Shown: one piece after another, positions 9,883-20,203 of the stretch | Layout: every line of letters starts with the position of its first letter | Numbering within the stretch: the stretch's first letter is position 1 | From: Alcaligenes ammonioxydans | GTDB lineage: Bacteria > Pseudomonadota > Gammaproteobacteria > Burkholderiales > Burkholderiaceae_B | Assembly (NCBI RefSeq): GCF_019343455.1 | Contig: NZ_CP049362.1 | Span: 806,001-870,000, forward strand | Direction of reading: 5' to 3' | Length of the DNA stretch: 64,000 bases | Translations under genes and position numbers: made by a program | Notes under the pieces: generated by a model | Seen by the model: the letters and a program-made list of their open reading frames with translations, nothing else | Told to the model about the DNA's origin: nothing | Databases searched by the model: none

Positions 9883-10815
9883 GTGGATCAACATAAAGAC
9901 TATACGTCCTTAGATGTTAAAGCCAAAGGGGTGCGCCGCACGGTGATCGCCGTGGTGGCCTTGGTATCGCTGGGCGTTTCTGCTGCGGCGGGCGCTCTGG
10001 TGCAGTCGCACTGGAGTGAGCGCAACGGCGTTTCGCTGGATACGGAGATGGCCCAGAGCCAGGCCGCCGCGATGCAGGACAACGTCACCCGCCTGGCTGA
10101 AAAAGTGGGCGGTTTGCAGGCCAAGCTGATCGAAATGGACGGTGTCAGCAAGCGCGTTGCCAAGGCGGCGGGCATCGAGTACACCGATCCGGAGCTGGCC
10201 GGTTCCATGCCGGTTCAGGATCTGGCCGTGATGGACAGCATGGATGGCGCCGACCTGGTGTGGAACGCCGATCGTCTGGGCGAGCAACTGGACAATCTGG
10301 CCAAACAGATGTCCGAGCAGCAAGACTGGTTTCAGATGCTAGACAGCGTGCTGACCGAGCGCACCGGCAACGAGGCCCGCCTGCCCAATTATCGCCCGGT
10401 GGATTACGATGAGGTCGCGTCTTCCTTTGGCTGGCGGCGTCACCCGATTTCGGGTCGCCATGCTTTGCACGAAGGCCTGGATTTTCCTGCTCCCAAGGGT
10501 ACGCCCATCTATGCCGCCTCCGGCGGCGTGGTGTCCGAGGCGCGTTACATGACAGGGTATGGCAAGCTGGTGGAAATCAACCATGGCAATGGCATGAGCA
10601 CGCGATATGCCCATGCTTCCTCGATCGTTGTTAAATTAGGCGACGTAGTGGAAAAAGGGCAGTTGATTGCCCGAGTCGGCTCCACCGGGCAGTCCACAGG
10701 TTCGCACCTGCATTTTGAAGTGCGCATGGCCGGACACGCCCTGGACCCCAAGCTTTTTCTGCCGGCGCGTGAGTACGTAGAGCAGCAGATCGCGCAATTG
10801 GATTCGGACAAGTAG
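9883..10815 (+). CDS. M23-family (LytM-type) envelope metallopeptidase
   Basis: A 310-residue inner-membrane-anchored peptidase. After a basic N-terminus there is one transmembrane segment (about residues 21-42), a coiled-coil region (~50-150), then the LytM domain with the zinc motifs HEGLDFPAPKG and GSHLHFEV, so the domain looks catalytically competent. Such proteins cleave peptidoglycan cross-links or act with division amidases. The start is GTG 9883 with a weak upstream GAGG. The gene lies just before secA, as in Bordetella-type genomes. The exact substrate is not known from sequence. Confidence 0.88.
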   Translation: MDQHKDYTSLDVKAKGVRRTVIAVVALVSLGVSAAAGALVQSHWSERNGVSLDTEMAQSQAAAMQDNVTRLAEKVGGLQAKLIEMDGVSKRVAKAAGIEYTDPELAGSMPVQDLAVMDSMDGADLVWNADRLGEQLDNLAKQMSEQQDWFQMLDSVLTERTGNEARLPNYRPVDYDEVASSFGWRRHPISGRHALHEGLDFPAPKGTPIYAASGGVVSEARYMTGYGKLVEINHGNGMSTRYAHASSIVVKLGDVVEKGQLIARVGSTGQSTGSHLHFEVRMAGHALDPKLFLPAREYVEQQIAQLDSDK

Positions 10816-10934
10816 TTCCGTCTTGCAGCATGTGCGTTAAACTGATCGTTTGCTTGCGCATCCCTTTTAACCAGAGATAGGCTCGAGGCACAGATTCAAG
10901 CCCTTGCGGCCTCGCCTACATTGACGACACAAGA

Positions 10935-13661
10935 ATGGTTTCATTGCTGAAAAAGCTTATTGGCAGTCGTAACGACCGACTGCTCAAACAGTACCGTAAG
11001 CAGGTCGCCCAGATTAATGCTCTTGAGCCTGCCATGCAGGGACTCAGTGACGAGGCCTTGGCAGCCAAGACGCAGGAGCTGCGCCAGCGTGTTCAGGATG
11101 GCGCCTCGCTTAACTCGCTCCTGCCCGAGGCCTTTGCCGTGGTGCGCGAAGCGGGTGTCCGTGTGTTTGGCATGCGTCACTTTGACGTGCAGATGCTCGG
11201 CGCCATTGCCTTGCACAATGGCAAGATTGCAGAAATGCGTACGGGCGAAGGCAAGACGCTGACCGCTACCTTGGCCGTGTATTTGAATGCGCTCTCGGGT
11301 AAGGGCGTGCATGTGGTGACGGTGAACGATTACCTGGCTCGACGGGATGCCGCCTGGATGGGCCGTCTGTACAACTTCCTGGGTATGAGCGTGGGTGTGG
11401 TGGTTCCTCAGCAAGACAACGCTGAGAAGATTGCCGCCTATCAGGCTGACATCACCTACGGTACCAATAACGAATTCGGTTTTGACTACCTGCGCGACAA
11501 TATGGAATACCGCGCCGAGGATCGCCGCCAGCGCGGCCTGTCCTACGCGATTGTCGACGAAGTTGACTCCATCCTGATCGATGAAGCCCGTACACCGCTG
11601 ATCATCTCCGGCCAGGCCGAAGACAATACCGAGCTGTACGTGCGCATGAACGTGGTTCCGCCCATGCTGACCCGCATGACGCAAGAGCCTCGTCCACACG
11701 AGCCCGAGCCTGAAGGCGACTTCTGGGTCGACGAGAAAGGTCAGCAGGTTCATATTTCCGAAGCCGGTCACGAACGTGCCGAGCAGATTCTGACGGAAAT
11801 CGGTCTGTTGCCCGAAGGCGAGTCGTTGTACGAGCCACGCCATATTTCCCTGATGCACCACCTGATGGTCGCCTTGCGCGCCCACAACCTGTTCTTCCGC
11901 GATCAGCAATACGTGGTTCAGGATGGTGAAGTGGTGATTGTGGATGAATTTACCGGTCGTTTGATGGCGGGTCGCCGCTGGTCCGATGGCTTGCATCAGG
12001 CGGTGGAAGCAAAAGAAGGCGTACGCATTCAGAACGAGAATCAGACGCTGGCCTCGATTACTTTCCAGAACTACTTCCGCATGTACGACAAGCTGGCCGG
12101 CATGACCGGTACGGCCGATACGGAAGCCTACGAGTTCCAGGAAATCTACAGCCTTGAAACCGTCATCATCCCGCCTAACCGTCCTTTGGCGCGTAAAGAT
12201 CAGAACGATCAGGTTTTCAAAACCGATGACGAGAAGTTCAATGCCATTCTGAAAGATATTCAGGACTGTCACGAACGCGGTCAGCCTGTACTGGTGGGAA
12301 CCACCAGCATCGAGAACTCCGAGCTGATTTCCACGCGCCTGAACGCTGCCGGCGTCAAGCACGAGGTTCTGAACGCCAAGCAACATGCTCGCGAGGCCGA
12401 TATCGTGGCTGAGGCTGGCAAGCCGGGTCACGTCACGATCGCCACCAATATGGCCGGTCGTGGTACCGACATTGTGCTGGGTGGCAGCATCGAGCGTGCC
12501 ATTTCCGCCGTGCGTGAAGATCAGTCGCTGAGTGCCGAGCAGAAAGAGGCTCGCATTCAGGCTATCCGTGCCGAATGGGAGCCGCTGAACCAGCAGGTTA
12601 AACAGGCTGGCGGTTTGCGCATTATTGGCACCGAGCGCCACGAGTCCCGACGTATCGACAATCAGTTGCGTGGTCGTGCCGGTCGTCAGGGCGACCCAGG
12701 TTCGTCGCGTTTTTACCTGTCGCTGGAAGATTCCTTGATGCGTATCTTCGCTGGCGATCGCGTCCGCGCCATCATGGAGCGCCTGCGTCTGCCAGAAGGC
12801 GAGCCTATCGAAGCCCGCATGGTGACGCGCTCCATCGAGTCGGCCCAGCGCAAGGTCGAGGCGCGTAACTTCGATATTCGTAAACAGCTGCTGCAGTACG
12901 ATGACGTGGCCAACGATCAGCGCAAGGTGATCTACGCCCAGCGTAATGAGGTGCTGGAGTCGGGCGATATTACGGAAACGATCAGCAGTTTGCGTGAAGC
13001 GGCCGTCAGCCGCCTGTTCCGTGAGTACGTGCCGCAAGACACGATGGAAGAGCAATGGGATATTCCGGGCCTGACCACCGCCTTGCAAAGCACTTTCCAG
13101 ATTGATCTGCCTCTGGCCGAAATGCTGGAGAAAGAATCCAACCTGACAGACGACGATTTGCACGATCGTGTTATCGAGGAATCCCAACGTCTGTTGCAGG
13201 CCAAGATCGATCAGGTTGGTCAGCCCAACTGGGGTAATTTCGAGCGTGCAGTACTGTTGCAATCGATCGATACACAGTGGCGCGGGCACCTGCAGGCACT
13301 GGATCATCTGCGTCAGGGCATTCATCTGCGTGGCTATGCCCAAAAAGATCCTAAACAGGAATACAAGCGCGAAGCCTTCGAGCTGTTTTCCGATATGTTG
13401 GACCGGGTGCGTGACGAAGTGGTCAAGGTGCTGATGACGGTACGTATCCAGACGCCGGAGCAGGTTGAGGAAGCCGCTGCTGAAGTTCCCGCCAACTCCA
13501 ATGTCCGTTTCCATCATTCTGACTACGATGCTGCCCTGAGCGGTGAAGATCCCGGTCTGGATGAAGTGGCCAAAGGCGAAGTGCCACGTGTGGGCCGTAA
13601 CGATCCTTGCCCATGCGGCAGTGGCAAGAAATACAAGCAGTGTCATGGCCGATTGAACTGA
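10935..13661 (+). CDS. secA: Protein translocase ATPase SecA
   Basis: A 908-residue motor that drives preproteins through SecYEG. Visible in order: Walker A region [20 protein letters not shown]-like [15 protein letters not shown], preprotein cross-linking domain, helicase motif [31 protein letters not shown], helical scaffold, and the C-terminal zinc-binding [18 protein letters not shown] that contacts SecB and lipids. Length is standard. There is no strong ribosome binding site before ATG 10935. A strong terminator follows. Confidence 0.97.
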   Translation: MVSLLKKLIGSRNDRLLKQYRKQVAQINALEPAMQGLSDEALAAKTQELRQRVQDGASLNSLLPEAFAVVREAGVRVFGMRHFDVQMLGAIALHNGKIAEMRTGEGKTLTATLAVYLNALSGKGVHVVTVNDYLARRDAAWMGRLYNFLGMSVGVVVPQQDNAEKIAAYQADITYGTNNEFGFDYLRDNMEYRAEDRRQRGLSYAIVDEVDSILIDEARTPLIISGQAEDNTELYVRMNVVPPMLTRMTQEPRPHEPEPEGDFWVDEKGQQVHISEAGHERAEQILTEIGLLPEGESLYEPRHISLMHHLMVALRAHNLFFRDQQYVVQDGEVVIVDEFTGRLMAGRRWSDGLHQAVEAKEGVRIQNENQTLASITFQNYFRMYDKLAGMTGTADTEAYEFQEIYSLETVIIPPNRPLARKDQNDQVFKTDDEKFNAILKDIQDCHERGQPVLVGTTSIENSELISTRLNAAGVKHEVLNAKQHAREADIVAEAGKPGHVTIATNMAGRGTDIVLGGSIERAISAVREDQSLSAEQKEARIQAIRAEWEPLNQQVKQAGGLRIIGTERHESRRIDNQLRGRAGRQGDPGSSRFYLSLEDSLMRIFAGDRVRAIMERLRLPEGEPIEARMVTRSIESAQRKVEARNFDIRKQLLQYDDVANDQRKVIYAQRNEVLESGDITETISSLREAAVSRLFREYVPQDTMEEQWDIPGLTTALQSTFQIDLPLAEMLEKESNLTDDDLHDRVIEESQRLLQAKIDQVGQPNWGNFERAVLLQSIDTQWRGHLQALDHLRQGIHLRGYAQKDPKQEYKREAFELFSDMLDRVRDEVVKVLMTVRIQTPEQVEEAAAEVPANSNVRFHHSDYDAALSGEDPGLDEVAKGEVPRVGRNDPCPCGSGKKYKQCHGRLN

Positions 13662-13693
13662 TCCCGGTTCAGATCGTCCTGCACGCTGGCAGC

Positions 13694-13728
13694 AACCCCA
13701 TGAATCTTCGGTTCATGGGGTTTTTTTT
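13694..13728 (+). terminator. Rho-independent terminator of secA
   Basis: CCCCATGAA (13696-13704) pairs with TTCATGGGG (13712-13720) around a seven-base loop, followed by eight T. It closes the lpxC/secA side of the cluster. Confidence 0.93.
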
Positions 13729-13863
13729 CGGGTAAAGGCAGCGATCCGGGCGGCGACGTTGCGTTTGAATGTCTCTTGGCCCTCAGGGAAGTTTTACCGT
13801 TAAGCTACAGCCTGCAGCCGACTAAAGACGGCTGTCACTTCTCGTTTTCTCCGTGTGTTTTCT

Positions 13864-14778
13864 ATGACAACAACTCCCTTATTGCATCGTGTCGCCCTGG
13901 TCGGGGCGGGTGAGGTGGCGCATTTTTATGGCGCAGCCCTGACGTCGGCTGGCGTACAGGTTCCGTTTATCTTGGTGCGCCGCGAAAGTGCAGTTGCCCG
14001 TGAGCTGGCCGAGCAATTGGGTGCGCAGCTGTGCCGGCAGGCAGATGCGCGCTGGCGGGATTTGGACGGGGTGTTGTCAGCCGTTACAGGGACGCAGGCT
14101 GGCGCCGTTGCCCGCGCGGTCATGCCCTGCTTGACGACCGGTGCCTTGTATATGGATTTGTGTACTGCTGAACCTGAGGACATGGAAGGCATGGCTGTCC
14201 TGGCGCAGCAGTACGGTGTTGAGTTGGCTGATCTGGCGATTATGGGCTCAGTGCCCGCTACAGGCGCTCAGACGGCGTTGCTGGCCGCCGGGCAGGGGGC
14301 TGGCAGGGCTGCGGCTTTCTGGCGGGCTCAGGGCGCTCCTGTGCGTGTTTTGCCGGGACAGGCCGGAGATGCGATGCGCCTTAAGTTACTGCGTAGCCTC
14401 ATGACCAAGGGCTTGGAAGCCTTGGGGATTGAAAGTCTGATGCTGGCCGAACGCATGGGTTTGCGGGCCGAGCTGTACGAAGTGCTGGAGGATTTGAACC
14501 AGCGTGGCTTGCAGGACTTTATGGAGTCTTGCTTGCGCAGCCACCTGGTGCATGGTGTGCGCCGTCGTGATGAGGTTCTGCAAGTACGTCGTCAATTGGA
14601 ACTGGCTGGCATTGCGCCACGGGTGACCAATGGCGTATTGGATTTCTTTGAGCACACAGCGCAGACAGCGTCTTTGCAAAGAGATCAGGCCGTAGGGACG
14701 GAGGAGAGTCTGGAGGTGTTTCTGGAAGAGGCTCGTTGCTCGTCTCCCCGGTCGTCGTTGCTTGGAAAACCTGTTTAG
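13864..14778 (+). CDS. NAD(P)-binding DUF1932 (6-phosphogluconate dehydrogenase-like) protein
   Basis: A ~304-residue two-domain protein. The N-terminus VALVGAGEVAHFYGAAL is a Rossmann dinucleotide loop as in beta-hydroxyacid dehydrogenases. The C-terminal helical domain (KLLRSLMTKGLEALGIESL) resembles the DUF1932 domain found in some 6-phosphogluconate-dehydrogenase-like proteins. The lysine in KLLRSLMTKG corresponds to the helix carrying the catalytic lysine in that superfamily. Substrate unknown. ATG 13864 is preferred to GTG 13855; neither has a good ribosome binding site. Monocistronic, between two terminators. Confidence 0.7.
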   Translation: MTTTPLLHRVALVGAGEVAHFYGAALTSAGVQVPFILVRRESAVARELAEQLGAQLCRQADARWRDLDGVLSAVTGTQAGAVARAVMPCLTTGALYMDLCTAEPEDMEGMAVLAQQYGVELADLAIMGSVPATGAQTALLAAGQGAGRAAAFWRAQGAPVRVLPGQAGDAMRLKLLRSLMTKGLEALGIESLMLAERMGLRAELYEVLEDLNQRGLQDFMESCLRSHLVHGVRRRDEVLQVRRQLELAGIAPRVTNGVLDFFEHTAQTASLQRDQAVGTEESLEVFLEEARCSSPRSSLLGKPV

Positions 14779-15003
14779 CGCTCCTGTCGGATGCGTCGCC
14801 TCTGGGTTTGAGACACTTTATGGGATTGGTCATCAAGGCTTGCACCGGAAGGGTAGAGAGCTTGTATCTAAGGAAATGAAGTCAACATACTGGAAGCTGA
14901 CACGCCGACGCCCCGATAATCGGGCATACCAGTGTTTGGATGTTCAGATTTCCCTGGACCAAACGATTAAAAGACGTGATTGATTTCCTTTGATGCCGAT
15001 ATA

Positions 15004-15032
15004 AAGAAACCGGCCAGAAGCCGGTTTCTTTA
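15004..15032. terminator. Bidirectional terminator between DUF1932 gene and mgtE
   Basis: AAGAAACCGGC (15004-15014) and GCCGGTTTCTT (15020-15030) form an 11-pair stem around CAGAA. It serves the plus gene ending at 14778 and the minus mgtE ending at 15051. The 225 bases from 14779 to 15003 hold no gene I can support; a small palindrome CCCGATAATCGGG sits at 14912-14924. Confidence 0.8.
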
Positions 15033-15050
15033 ATCGTGCCTGCTGGCGAT

Positions 15051-16532
15051 TTATAGCAAGAATACCGTTGCCAATCCCAGGAACAGCAGGAAACCCAGCG
15101 AGTCCGTTGCGAAGGTTAGCAGTACCGAGGAACCCACGGCGGGATCATTGCCGAAGCGATCACGCAGAATCGGGATCATCACGCCCAGTGCTGCGCCGAT
15201 CAGCATATTGCCGATCATGGCGGCCATCATCACCGCGGCAATCGCAATCGAGCCGGAGATAAACCAGGCAAAAAAGGCCGTTACCGCACTGCCACAGACG
15301 CCGACCAGAAAGGTCACCAGCAACTCACGCTTGATCAGCGGCAGGACGTTGGAACCGGTGACACGGCCCGTCGCAATGGCACGAATAATCATCGTCATGG
15401 TCTGGTTGCCGGAGTTGCCGCCAATCCCGGCCACAATCGACATCAGGAAAGCCAGGATCACGATGTGGCTGACGGTGTCCTCAAAGCGCGACGCAATGAA
15501 AGAGGCAGTGGCCGCCGTACAGAGATTGATCAGCAGCCAGGGGGCCCGGTTGCGGATGGCGGTACGGATGGGCGAGAAAATGTCATCCTCTTGCAGACCC
15601 GCACGCGACAAGGCTTGCTCTTCGGAGTCTTCTTGCAGCACGTCCACCACTTCGTCAATGGTGACTCGGCCTATCAGTCGGCCCATATCGTCGACGACCG
15701 GGGCCGAGACCAGGTCATAGCGCTCGAAAGCCCCGGCCGCATCCGAGTCCGAGTCCAGGGGATTGAGAGTCAGATAATCGGTGGACATGACCGAGGACAC
15801 CAGCGTCTCGGGTTCACTGACCAGCATGCGGGTCAGGGACAGGGTGCCCTGCAATTTATCGGCACGGTCCACCACAAAAATCTGGTCAGTGTGGTCTGGC
15901 AGTTCCTGTAGACGGCGCAGGTAGCGCAGGACCACCTCCAGGGTGACATCCTCACGCACACGCACCATGTCAAAGTCCATGATGGCGCCCACCGTGTCCT
16001 CGGGGTAGCCCATGGCTTCAATCAGTTGCGCACGCTCTTCATCCGTCAGGCCGCGTTGCACGGCAGCCACCACATCGGGCGGCAGGTCGGGCACCAGATC
16101 AGCAATCTCGTCGGCATCCATATTGCCGGCGGCAGCGATCAGGTCTGCGGTATCCATGGAGCGAATCAGCGATTCGCGTGCCCAATCCGCCACTTCCAGC
16201 AGCACGTCCGCATCGTGTTCGGCGTCCACCAACTGCCAGATGGCCTGTCGTTCCAGCTCGGGCAAGGACTCCAGGATAAAGGCGATGTCGGCCGGGTGCA
16301 GATCATTGAGGATGGCCTTGATCTCGCTTTCATGCTGGCGATGGATCAGACCCTCAAGCAGGTTGGAGCGGTCGTCGTCCTCGAACTGACGCTGGGCCAG
16401 TGATTCGACGACCTCCTGGCGCTTCAGGATGTTCTTTAGGCGATAAAGCGCCTGTTGCGCATCCTCGGGCTCCAGGCGGCGCGGTTTGGGGGTGTCGCTG
16501 GGCGAAGTGGGGGGTACCAGGTTTTCCTGCAT
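15051..16532 (-). CDS. mgtE: Magnesium transporter MgtE
   Basis: A ~493-residue magnesium channel/transporter of the inner membrane. In order: an N-terminal superhelical MgtE_N domain with the LHPADIAFILESLP wording, two CBS domains (around EDTVGAIMDFDMVRV and VSSVMSTDYLTLNP to VTIDEVVDVL) that sense Mg2+, and a C-terminal membrane domain of five helices including AGIGGNSGNQTMTMIIRAIA, the pore motif. ATG 16532 is preferred to GTG 16547. It stands alone on the minus strand. Confidence 0.93.
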   Translation of the reverse strand: MQENLVPPTSPSDTPKPRRLEPEDAQQALYRLKNILKRQEVVESLAQRQFEDDDRSNLLEGLIHRQHESEIKAILNDLHPADIAFILESLPELERQAIWQLVDAEHDADVLLEVADWARESLIRSMDTADLIAAAGNMDADEIADLVPDLPPDVVAAVQRGLTDEERAQLIEAMGYPEDTVGAIMDFDMVRVREDVTLEVVLRYLRRLQELPDHTDQIFVVDRADKLQGTLSLTRMLVSEPETLVSSVMSTDYLTLNPLDSDSDAAGAFERYDLVSAPVVDDMGRLIGRVTIDEVVDVLQEDSEEQALSRAGLQEDDIFSPIRTAIRNRAPWLLINLCTAATASFIASRFEDTVSHIVILAFLMSIVAGIGGNSGNQTMTMIIRAIATGRVTGSNVLPLIKRELLVTFLVGVCGSAVTAFFAWFISGSIAIAAVMMAAMIGNMLIGAALGVMIPILRDRFGNDPAVGSSVLLTFATDSLGFLLFLGLATVFLL

Positions 16533-16553
16533 AGGCCTGCCTGTCACGAATAC

Positions 16554-16955
16554 TTAGAGAGGGGGCAGCGGACGGCTGCGGCGCTCGTCATCGGTGGCCA
16601 CGTAGGTCAGTGTGGCTTCCGTTACTTTGACCGTTTCCAGTTGCAGGCGTTTGCGCTCCGCGTACACTTCCACCGAAACCGTAATGGAAGTGCGGCCGGT
16701 TTTGATGATTTCCGTGTAAAAGCTGAGCAAATCACCCACAAACACGGGTTGCTTGAAGGTAAACGCATTCACCGAGATGGTGGCAACCCGGCCTTGAGCG
16801 CGTCGTGTTGCAGGAATCGCGCCGGCAATGTCCACTTGGGACATGATCCAGCCACCGAATACGTCACCGTGAATATTGGCGTCCGTAGGCATGGGCATGA
16901 CGCGCAAGGTGGGGGCTCCGTCCGGAAGCGAAGAAAGGTTGCTTGATGTAGTCAC
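16554..16955 (-). CDS. Acyl-CoA thioesterase, hotdog fold (YciA-like)
   Basis: A 133-residue single hotdog-domain protein. NIHGDVFGGWIMSQVDIAGAI is the catalytic helix region of YciA/BFIT-type acyl-CoA thioesterases, followed by VATISVNAFTFKQPVFVGDLL. It would hydrolyse acyl-CoAs in the cytoplasm; chain-length preference cannot be told. The start is GTG 16955, five bases after GGGAG; upstream in-frame ATG 17048 would add 31 residues that do not look like the family. Just upstream of mgtE (21 bases), so possibly co-transcribed. Confidence 0.85.
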   Translation of the reverse strand: MTTSSNLSSLPDGAPTLRVMPMPTDANIHGDVFGGWIMSQVDIAGAIPATRRAQGRVATISVNAFTFKQPVFVGDLLSFYTEIIKTGRTSITVSVEVYAERKRLQLETVKVTEATLTYVATDDERRSRPLPPL

Positions 16956-17082
16956 AAAGACTCCCGTAGTGGAAGAAAGGGTGGGGCACTGATGCCCGTC
17001 GCGCGGGGTGGCTGCCCTCAGCAATAGAGCCTGCCATTGTAACGGCAAGCTTTAGGCCCGCTATGAAACATTTGTTAAAGCG

Positions 17083-18282
17083 TCAACGGTGTTGGGCCAG
17101 CCAGTCCAGAGCCAGTTTTACCCAGTAACTGGCGCCGACCGGAATCAGGGCATCGTTAAAGTCGTAGCTGCCGTTGTGCAGCATGCACGGGCCCATGCCG
17201 TGACCTGGGCTGCGGTGTTCGCCCTCGCCATTGCCCAGCCAGACATAGCAGCCTGGGACTTCCTGCAGCATGAAGGAGAAGTCTTCGGCCCCCATGGAGG
17301 GACGAATGTCCTGGCGCAGCTTGTCGGGGCCGACCAGTTCCCGGATGACTTGCGCGCAAAAGGCCGCTTGTTCGGGATCATTGATGGTGGGTGGGTAGCG
17401 GCGGTCAAAGTCAAACTCGGCCTTGCAACCCTGAGCGGCGCAGAGTTGTTCACACAGTTCGCGCATGCGGGTCTCGACCAGATCCAGCGCTTCGTTGGAA
17501 AAGGTGCGTACGGTGCCGCGCATGACAGCGTCGTTGGGGATGACGTTGTCGGCAGAGCCAGCATGAATCTGGGTAATGCTCAGCACCACGGGCTCGAGTG
17601 GGTCCACATTGCGGCTGACGATGGTTTGCAGGCTTTGCGCCAGTTGCACGGCCGCCATGATGGGGTCCACGCCCAGGTGGGGCATCCCACCGTGGGCCCC
17701 TTTGCCTTCAATACGAATTTCAAAGGTATTGCTCGAGGCCATCATGCCGCCTGGCAAAACCCCGAAGCTGCCTGCTGGCATGCCGGGCCAGTTATGCAGG
17801 CCAAAGACGGCCTGCATGGGGAACAGCTTGAACAAGCCGTCCCTGATCATTTCCCGTGCGCCGCCAAAGCCTTCCTCTGCCGGCTGGAAAATAAGGTAGA
17901 TGGTGCCCGCGAAATCGCGGTGCTCAGCCAGATAACGAGCTGCGCCCAGCAGCATGGCGGTATGCCCATCGTGCCCACAGGCGTGCATCTTGCCATCGTG
18001 GCGGCTTTTGTGTTCAAACTCGTTCAGTTCCTGCATGGGCAAGGCGTCCATATCGGCACGCAGTCCCACGGACGGGCCCTGGCCGCCTGTGCCTTCCAGA
18101 ATTCCCACTACGCCTGTGACGCCCAGGCCCCGATGCACCGGAATGCCCCATTTCTCCAGCCAGGATGCGACCTGATCGGCCGTCCGGGTTTCCTCGAAAG
18201 CCAGCTCGGGATGGGCGTGCAGATCACGCCGTATGGCTGCAATTTCATGGGACCAGGTGGAAATGGGTTCAAACAGCTTCAT
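17083..18282 (-). CDS. M20 family amidohydrolase (hippurate hydrolase-like)
   Basis: A 399-residue zinc amidohydrolase of the M20D group (HipO/AbgA/IAA-amino acid hydrolase type), removing acyl groups from amino acids. Motifs present: RRDLHAHPELAFEE, GLRADMDALPMQE, the metal-binding KMHACGHDGHTAMLLGAA, the catalytic-base region FQPAEEGFGGA, FGLHNWPGMPAG and the C-terminal metal ligand region LHNGSYDFND. All ligands appear kept. Divergent from the acyl-CoA synthetase gene with 80 bases between. The substrate is not predictable. Confidence 0.9.
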   Translation of the reverse strand: MKLFEPISTWSHEIAAIRRDLHAHPELAFEETRTADQVASWLEKWGIPVHRGLGVTGVVGILEGTGGQGPSVGLRADMDALPMQELNEFEHKSRHDGKMHACGHDGHTAMLLGAARYLAEHRDFAGTIYLIFQPAEEGFGGAREMIRDGLFKLFPMQAVFGLHNWPGMPAGSFGVLPGGMMASSNTFEIRIEGKGAHGGMPHLGVDPIMAAVQLAQSLQTIVSRNVDPLEPVVLSITQIHAGSADNVIPNDAVMRGTVRTFSNEALDLVETRMRELCEQLCAAQGCKAEFDFDRRYPPTINDPEQAAFCAQVIRELVGPDKLRQDIRPSMGAEDFSFMLQEVPGCYVWLGNGEGEHRSPGHGMGPCMLHNGSYDFNDALIPVGASYWVKLALDWLAQHR

Positions 18283-18362
18283 GATGCGGGCTTGTCCTTG
18301 GGCTTGAACAATAAAGTAGAGTAGAGTTAACCATAAATAAACACGTATTAGGTGACAAGCCC

Positions 18363-20060
18363 TTGGATACTCAGCAAAAACCTTGGCTCGAGCATTATCC
18401 GGCCTCCGTGCCCCACGACATTCAGCTGGGGGCCGGGCAGACCCTGATCGATTGTCTGGATGCTGCGATTAAAAAGCATAAGGACAGGACGGCGCTGACC
18501 TTTATGGGGCACGATATTTCCTACGACGAACTGGACCGCCGGGCCGATGCCTTTGCCGCCTGGTTGCAGGCACAAGGTCTGGAGCGCGGCAGCCGCATCA
18601 TGTTGATGCTGCCCAATGGTTTGCCTTTTCTGATTTGTTTGCTGGGAAGCCTGCGGGCAGGCATGGTGGGCGTGAACACCAACCCCCAATACACCGAACG
18701 CGAGCTGGAGTTCCAACTGGCCGACAGTCAGGCTCAGATCATCGTGATCCTGGAAACCTTTGCGCATGTGCTCGAACAGGTTCCGGCCAAACTCAGACCG
18801 GCCCATGTTGTGCTCAGTACCGTGGGCGATCTGATGGGGTTCAAAGGCAGTGTGGTGAATTTTGCCGTGCGCTATCTGAAACGCATGGTGCCCCCTTATT
18901 CCTTGCCGGGGGCGCAGCGCCTGCAGGCCGTGCTTGAGCAGGGCGGGCAAGCGAGCCTGCACCGGCAAGCAGCCAAGCCTGACGATCTGGCGCTGTTGCA
19001 ATACACGGGGGGCACCACCGGGCGCCCCAAAGGCGCCATGCTCAGTCAACGCAATCTGATGGCTAACGTTTTACAGGTCGAGGCGGTCGGCTTTCCCGCG
19101 TTGGGCGATTTTAAAGGTCCTGCTTACACCATGATGGTGGCCCTGCCGCTCTATCATATTTTTGCGCTGACGGTATGCGGGCTGTTTGCCGTGTATGCGG
19201 GTATGCACATGGTGCTGGTGATGAATCCGCGTGATCTCAATTCCGTGTTCAAAGCCTGGAAGCGCAATCCACCTGAAGTTGTTCCCGCAGTGAACACCCT
19301 GTTTAACGCCCTGGCCAATCATGAGAAGTTTCGCAGCCTTCCTTTTGATCAGCTCAAGCTGTGCCTGGCCGGAGGGGCTGCGCTGCAAAAGACGGTGGCC
19401 GAGCGCTGGCTGGCGGTGACAGGCTGCCCTTTGATCGAAGGTTATGGTTTGTCGGAAACCTCGCCGGTGGTGGCGGTGAACTCCACGGATTCGCGTGACT
19501 TCAGCGGAACCATCGGTTTCCCGGTGCCTTCTACCGATGTATTACTGCTCGATGAACAGGGCCAGCCTGTGGCGATGGGCGAGCAGGGGGAGGTGGCCGT
19601 CAAAGGGCCGCAAGTGATGTCCGCCTACTGGAATCAGCCCGAAGAAACAGCGAATGTCTTTACGCCCAATGGATTTCTGAAAACCGGAGATATTGGCGTG
19701 ATGGACCAGCAAGGGCGCATTCGCCTGGTGGACCGCAAGAAAGACATGATTCTGGTGTCAGGTTTCAATGTCTACCCCAATGAGATTGAGGAAGTGGTCG
19801 CCGCTCATCCGGATGTGCTGGAAGTGGCCGCCGTGGGGGTGCCCAGTGAGCACAGTGGCGAGAGCATCAAGCTTTTCGTGGTAAAGCGCAATCCTTCCCT
19901 GACAGAAGCGGATATCAAACAGTGGTGCAAAGAACGGCTGACGGCCTACAAGCGTCCCCGGATTATCGAGTTCCGGAACGAATTGCCCAAGAGCAATGTG
20001 GGCAAGATCTTGCGACGGGTTCTGAGAGATGAAGAGATCAAGCCCAACACGCAAGCCTGA
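18363..20060 (+). CDS. fadD: Long-chain fatty acid--CoA ligase (FadD-like)
   Basis: A 565-residue adenylate-forming enzyme that activates fatty acids to acyl-CoA. Diagnostic motifs: the AMP-binding loop LLQYTGGTTGRPKGAMLS, the EGYGLSETSPVVAVNS box, KTGDIGVMDQQGRIRLVDR and the C-terminal lysine region LPKSNVGKILRRVLRDEE. Size and wording fit FadD-type enzymes, often linked to membranes. The start is TTG 18363 with AGGTGA upstream. A strong terminator follows. Exact chain length is not determinable. Confidence 0.88.
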   Translation: MDTQQKPWLEHYPASVPHDIQLGAGQTLIDCLDAAIKKHKDRTALTFMGHDISYDELDRRADAFAAWLQAQGLERGSRIMLMLPNGLPFLICLLGSLRAGMVGVNTNPQYTERELEFQLADSQAQIIVILETFAHVLEQVPAKLRPAHVVLSTVGDLMGFKGSVVNFAVRYLKRMVPPYSLPGAQRLQAVLEQGGQASLHRQAAKPDDLALLQYTGGTTGRPKGAMLSQRNLMANVLQVEAVGFPALGDFKGPAYTMMVALPLYHIFALTVCGLFAVYAGMHMVLVMNPRDLNSVFKAWKRNPPEVVPAVNTLFNALANHEKFRSLPFDQLKLCLAGGAALQKTVAERWLAVTGCPLIEGYGLSETSPVVAVNSTDSRDFSGTIGFPVPSTDVLLLDEQGQPVAMGEQGEVAVKGPQVMSAYWNQPEETANVFTPNGFLKTGDIGVMDQQGRIRLVDRKKDMILVSGFNVYPNEIEEVVAAHPDVLEVAAVGVPSEHSGESIKLFVVKRNPSLTEADIKQWCKERLTAYKRPRIIEFRNELPKSNVGKILRRVLRDEEIKPNTQA

Positions 20061-20120
20061 CAGGGCAGGTTCGTGATGGGTGTCCGCCGTGCAGCGTGGG
20101 GACAGCCTACCCCTAGAGGA

Positions 20121-20158
20121 AAAACAGCGGTCCATTTCAAATGGGGCCGCTGTTTTTT
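20121..20158. terminator. Rho-independent terminator after fadD
   Basis: AAAACAGCGG (20121-20130) pairs with CCGCTGTTTT (20147-20156), with further inner pairs CCATTT/AATGG, then T residues. It can also act for the minus-strand phosphatase gene ending at 20204. Confidence 0.9.
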
Positions 20159-20203
20159 AATGTGATCCGTCCCGCTCACGAGGGGGCACGGTGCCTGCGC
20201 AGC

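Noticed and set aside
10941..13646. A 901-codon open frame antisense to secA
   Set aside because: Shadow of the highly biased codon use of secA; composition is His/Gln-rich and shows no family motif.
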